NCBI RefSeq assembly: GCF_037975245.1
Contig: NC_092568.1
Location: forward strand, 16,635,001-16,699,000
DNA length: 64,000 nt
Origin: Apostichopus japonicus
Taxonomy: Eukaryota; Echinodermata; Holothuroidea; Aspidochirotida; Stichopodidae
Reading direction: 5' to 3'
The position numbers and the translations under genes were made by a program. The notes below the pieces were generated by a model that made no database searches, was not told the origin of the DNA, and saw only the letters and a list, made by a program, of their open reading frames with translations. This document shows positions 61,001 to 64,000 of this stretch, piece by piece. The stretch's first letter is position 1; the number at the start of each line of letters is the position of its first letter.

Positions 61001-63823
61001 ATATTATGTTTACAAGGTTTTCAAATTTGACCTCTGGTGACCCCAAATGACCTTTGACCTCCACCAAAAACAATAGGCTTCCTGTACTCAATGGGGTACG
61101 TCTAAACACTAAATATGAGGTCTGCCCATGCTTCCCTTCTTGAGATATCGGGTTTACAATGTTTTCACAATTTGACCCCTAGTGACCCTAGATGACCTTT
61201 GATCTCCATAGAAAGCAATAGTTTGTTGTGCTCAATGTGGTACATGTACACATAAAATATGAGTTTTGCCCAAGCTTCCCTTCCTTGGGATATTTTGTTT
61301 ACAAGGTTTCCACATTTTGACCCTGGTGACCTGACATGACCTTTGACCTCCACAGAAAACAATAGGCTTCTTGTACTAAATGTGGTACATCTACACACTA
61401 AACATGAGGTCTGCCTAAGCTTCCTTTCTTGAGATATCGTGTTTACAAGGTTTTGACAATTTGACCCCTAGTGACCCTAAATGATCTCCACAGAAAACAA
61501 TGCGCTTCCTGTACTCAATTTGGTACTTCTACACACTAAGTATATGGTTTGCCCAAGCATCTTGACTTGAGATATCGTGTTTACATGGTTTTCACAATTT
61601 GACCCCTAGTGACCCTTAATGACCTTTGACCTCCACAGAAAACAATAGGCTTCTTCTACTCAATGTGGTACATCCACATACCAAACATGAAGATGGTCCA
61701 ACTTTCCCTTCTTGAGATACCGTGTTTACAAGCTGGTCGTCACAAACACACACACTTACATGTACACACATATGCCATCATGAATGCAAAGGTAACGATA
61801 TTGACCGAAACCAAAAAATCAAATTCAACAATTAGCCTACACCTAGCACAGGTTTTTGCAATTTGACTTCTAATGACCCCAAATGACCTTTGACCTCCAC
61901 CACAAACATTATGCTGCCTGTAGTTAATGTGGTACTTCTAAACACTAAAAATGAGGTCTGCCCAAGCTTCAAACTTGAGATATCGTGTTTACAAGGTTTC
62001 GCAATTTGACCTCTAATGACCCAAATGACTTTTGACCTCCACCAAAACCTATAAGCTTCTTGTACTCAAAGTGGTACTATTACACAAATATGAAATTGGT
62101 CCGACCTTCCCTTCTTGGGATATCGTGTTTACAAGCTGGGCATCGCAAATGCACACATACGCTGAATGCACTTTTACCAAAAAAATGAGGAAATATAAGC
62201 AATAGAACCTTTAGACCTACTAATTTTGTGATAGACATACTGTATGAGCCTAGCAGCTCTTGAAAATTCCCACAACAGAACTTTTGAACAAATTCAGTAA
62301 GCTACTATGACACCATAACTGTGACACCATCACTGTGACACCATAAATGTTGCTGCTTCCCAGGGTAAACATTATTTTGATGCCGAGCAGACTAGTAAGA
62401 AATCCACAAATAACGACTGAAACATTGAACACTGTACACGGTTTGATTTCTCAACTTGTAGGGTTTTATATCTGTAAACTAATCAAACTAGGAGACTTTG
62501 CAAAGTTTGCATCTCTACTGGATAAAAGGATTACAATTATCCTGATACTTAATGTGATACAGATAATATAAAACGGAACCCTACAGTACCTCTCCAGATA
62601 CACCCTGCTCCTTCAAGGAAGCAATTTCATCATGCTGCAACTTCTGAGAACTTGTGTCGTCCTGCATTTCTCTGTTGTCATTAACACTTTTAGCTGGAAA
62701 GGAAAGAAACTTTACATGATAATTGCACATACTGTAGTCTTTGAATTAACATGATAATGGACAGTAAAATTCCATGCAAAGTGCTGCAATGATTACCTTT
62801 TTCTATGGATGCCAATTGCTGTGTCTGAACAGGAACAACTTGACCAGCTTGCACTTCCCAAGTTGTACCGAAAGGCTGTCCAATTGCAGCTTGTAGGCTG
62901 AAGGTCTTCTTATCAAATTTTACTATTCTGTAGGTCAAAGTTTAGGTTAAAGATGGACATTTTGAAATGAGAACATAAACAAAATTAGGGATAGGACAAA
63001 ACAAAGTCAAGTTGGGCCATAAACTCATGAATACTGAATGATTGGGTTACTTTGGTACAACTTGATGTACAGTAAAAACACCCCCTTGTGTTGCTAGACT
63101 GAATAAGAGACATACCTTTTCTATTTCAGTGTAGTAAGACTAAGGCTGACATAATCATTAATGTGTGCCTGTGTGACTCCCCCCCCCCCACCCCCCTTAA
63201 AATAGGTTACCATATATGATACTAATAGGCTGTGCTTATCTACTCAGCAGATGGGGAATAAAGAATCTTCTACAACTATCCACTGGGCTGCCACGCAAAT
63301 AAGGAAAGACTTTATCTACAGTATGCGTCCATGCACCATGTGTGACTATGAGTGGCATAACGTTACAGCTCCCACAGAAAATAACTACAAATTGCCACAA
63401 TACCACACCCTTTGAAAAAATCTTTAGTACAAATGTTTGAATTCAATCATGAATAGTGGGATCTTGAATCTCCCACAATACCGAACCTGGTGTTTTGGAT
63501 AGAATACTGTAGTAAAGGCCTAATTACAATGTGAGATTTTTGAAGAACTAGTCCTTCGGTTTTGCGTCAAAACATGTAATGTAAACTAAGTTGGTTTTGG
63601 ATAAGTGTTTAGCGGAACGCTTCTTAGAATGGTTCATTCTGGAGCATTTGAGCTCGAAATTAGCTGTACACTTATGTCTACATGCAAGGGCAATGTCACG
63701 TAGTGGAATGGGTACATGCATTTTTAATGATACAGCTGCTTACCTATTCCTTGAAATTTTCAATATTTTCATGATGGTGCCTTTCTTAAGAACAACATGA
63801 TAATTTTCCTTGATAGAAGTCAT
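52039..63823 (-). CDS. TRMT6: tRNA (adenine58-N1)-methyltransferase non-catalytic subunit TRM6
   Basis: Eleven exons: 63823-63744, 62927-62797, 62693-62590, 59910-59819, 59287-59201, 58267-58143, 57681-57227, 56304-56219, 55733-55631, 53916-53830 and 52146-52039. They give 485 residues (human 497). The protein pairs with the catalytic TRMT61A to methylate A58 in the T-loop of nuclear-encoded tRNAs. Recognisable blocks in order are FGTTWEVQAG, the lysine-rich AKYIKKKTDKHL, KPSTR, HLRPDTLAQLMTSSNIQSG (human HMRYDTLAQMLTLGNIRAG), VEHCQGLVVAAALERLAG, LIVACRYRPTPIV, LEYLAPSRSLVVY, PLVECYNQLRESGQVINMRF, SETWLREYQ and GTGGYILTGTKV. Residues about 250-350 are a low-complexity Gln/Pro/Glu linker replacing the acidic linker of vertebrates. 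All introns are GT-AG and phases agree. For exon 5 the GTAAGT donor at 59201 was chosen over an earlier GTACCA because only it keeps phase. The ATG at 63823 lies in a longer open frame, so an N-terminal extension is possible. Confidence 0.94.
52858..53064 (-). repeat. Two decayed copies of the TRMT6 exon 10 3' end
   Basis: At 52858-52883 and 53039-53064 the minus strand reads GAGAGTACCAGGTTTGTATG and a mutated version of it. Both match the true exon 10 end with its donor (GAGAATACCAG|GTTTGTATG) at 53820-53846. Flanking sequence (TGTTGTATTCC, TTGCAACA-GTG-TGT) is also shared between about 52950-53050 and 53700-53830, showing partial segmental duplication within the intron between exons 10 and 11. 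Confidence 0.75.
59624..59655. repeat. Short (TA)n repeat
   Basis: TA repeats with two ACA interruptions in the TRMT6 intron between exons 4 and 5. Confidence 0.8.
59911..62589. other. TRMT6 intron 3
   Basis: The largest TRMT6 intron, 2.7 kb, more than half of it the 144-bp satellite array. CA-rich short stretches near 61745 and 62150 interrupt array units. A short triplication of TGTGACACCAT lies near 62315-62345. Confidence 0.85.
60670..62165 (+). repeat. Tandem satellite of about 144 bp, roughly 10 units, with AGGTCA half-sites
   Basis: Anchor words similar to GGCTTCTTGTACTCAATGTG recur near 60710, 60824, 60931, 61075, 61213, 61364, 61503, 61649, 61913 and 62051, mostly 138-149 bases apart; the 61649-61913 gap has one unit replaced or decayed. 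Units also share GAGATATCGTGTTTACAAGG, TTTGACCCCTAGTGACCC and TGACCTTTGACCTCCA. The last is exact at 61048, 61337, 61620 and 61884. It fills most of TRMT6 intron 3. Single diverged monomers occur at 10430 and 16690. Confidence 0.9.
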
Positions 63824-64000
63824 GCTGCTGCTGCTTCGTGAGATGTCTTCTGAATTTCCTTTCGAAAATGTTCGATGGCTGACGATGTAAGTGAACGGTA
63901 CCTGCACACATGGACCGCGAATTTCTGTGACATGGACCTGATACAACTTTTGCTGTGTAGTATTTGTGTGCACCCCATCATTAGAAACGGCATGGCAAAC
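63824..64000. other. TRMT6 upstream region, cut by the window
   Basis: The minus-strand frame of TRMT6 exon 1 stays open upstream to at least 63973, so whether this is 5' UTR or an N-terminal extension cannot be settled here. The promoter is probably at or beyond the window edge. Confidence 0.4.

Noticed and set aside
1-64000. A conserved gene cluster or operon-like system
   Set aside because: The five genes act in unrelated pathways, alternate in strand and are kilobases apart; nothing suggests joint function.

Overview
The window is a piece of an invertebrate animal genome, AT-rich and intron-rich. The gene families, protein-level resemblance to vertebrate orthologues and the dispersed repeats suggest an invertebrate deuterostome. 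An echinoderm such as a sea cucumber is my best guess, from general impression only; no species-diagnostic sequence was seen. There are no operons, no rRNA genes, no CRISPR arrays, no convincing intact tRNA gene and no viral genes.

Five protein-coding genes could be rebuilt exon by exon, with every intron bounded by GT..AG and all phases matching. They alternate in orientation. DMAC2L (ATP synthase factor B-like) is on the minus strand at 2375-5273. A PLD3/PLD4-type lysosomal 5' exonuclease is on the plus strand at 13021-24610. TKFC (triokinase/FMN cyclase) is on the minus strand at 31013-42059. CHURC1 (Churchill) is on the plus strand at 46641-48509. TRMT6 (non-catalytic subunit of the tRNA m1A58 methyltransferase) is on the minus strand at 52039-63823. 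DMAC2L/PLD3 and TKFC/CHURC1 are head-to-head pairs; PLD3/TKFC and CHURC1/TRMT6 are tail-to-tail pairs. The products work in unrelated places (mitochondrion, lysosome, cytosolic triose metabolism, zinc-protein signalling, nuclear tRNA modification), so the layout looks like ordinary metazoan gene order.

The introns and spacers are full of repeats. At least two families of short terminal-inverted-repeat elements with 8-bp target duplications are present, one case being a clean nested insertion inside PLD3 intron 4. There is a LINE reverse-transcriptase relic in PLD3 intron 2, tRNA-derived SINE-like pieces, a 20-bp minisatellite, and a roughly 144-bp tandem satellite in TRMT6 intron 3 that carries nuclear-receptor-type half-sites in every unit. 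A palindromic element sits upstream of CHURC1, made of repeated GATATCTGAAATT words between inverted ends, and a degenerate telomere-like G-rich array lies in CHURC1 intron 1.

The points most worth checking are an in-frame TGA inside TKFC exon 7 that is followed by conserved coding sequence, and duplications that overlap 5' splice sites in three of the five genes (DMAC2L exon 3, TKFC exon 7, TRMT6 exon 10).
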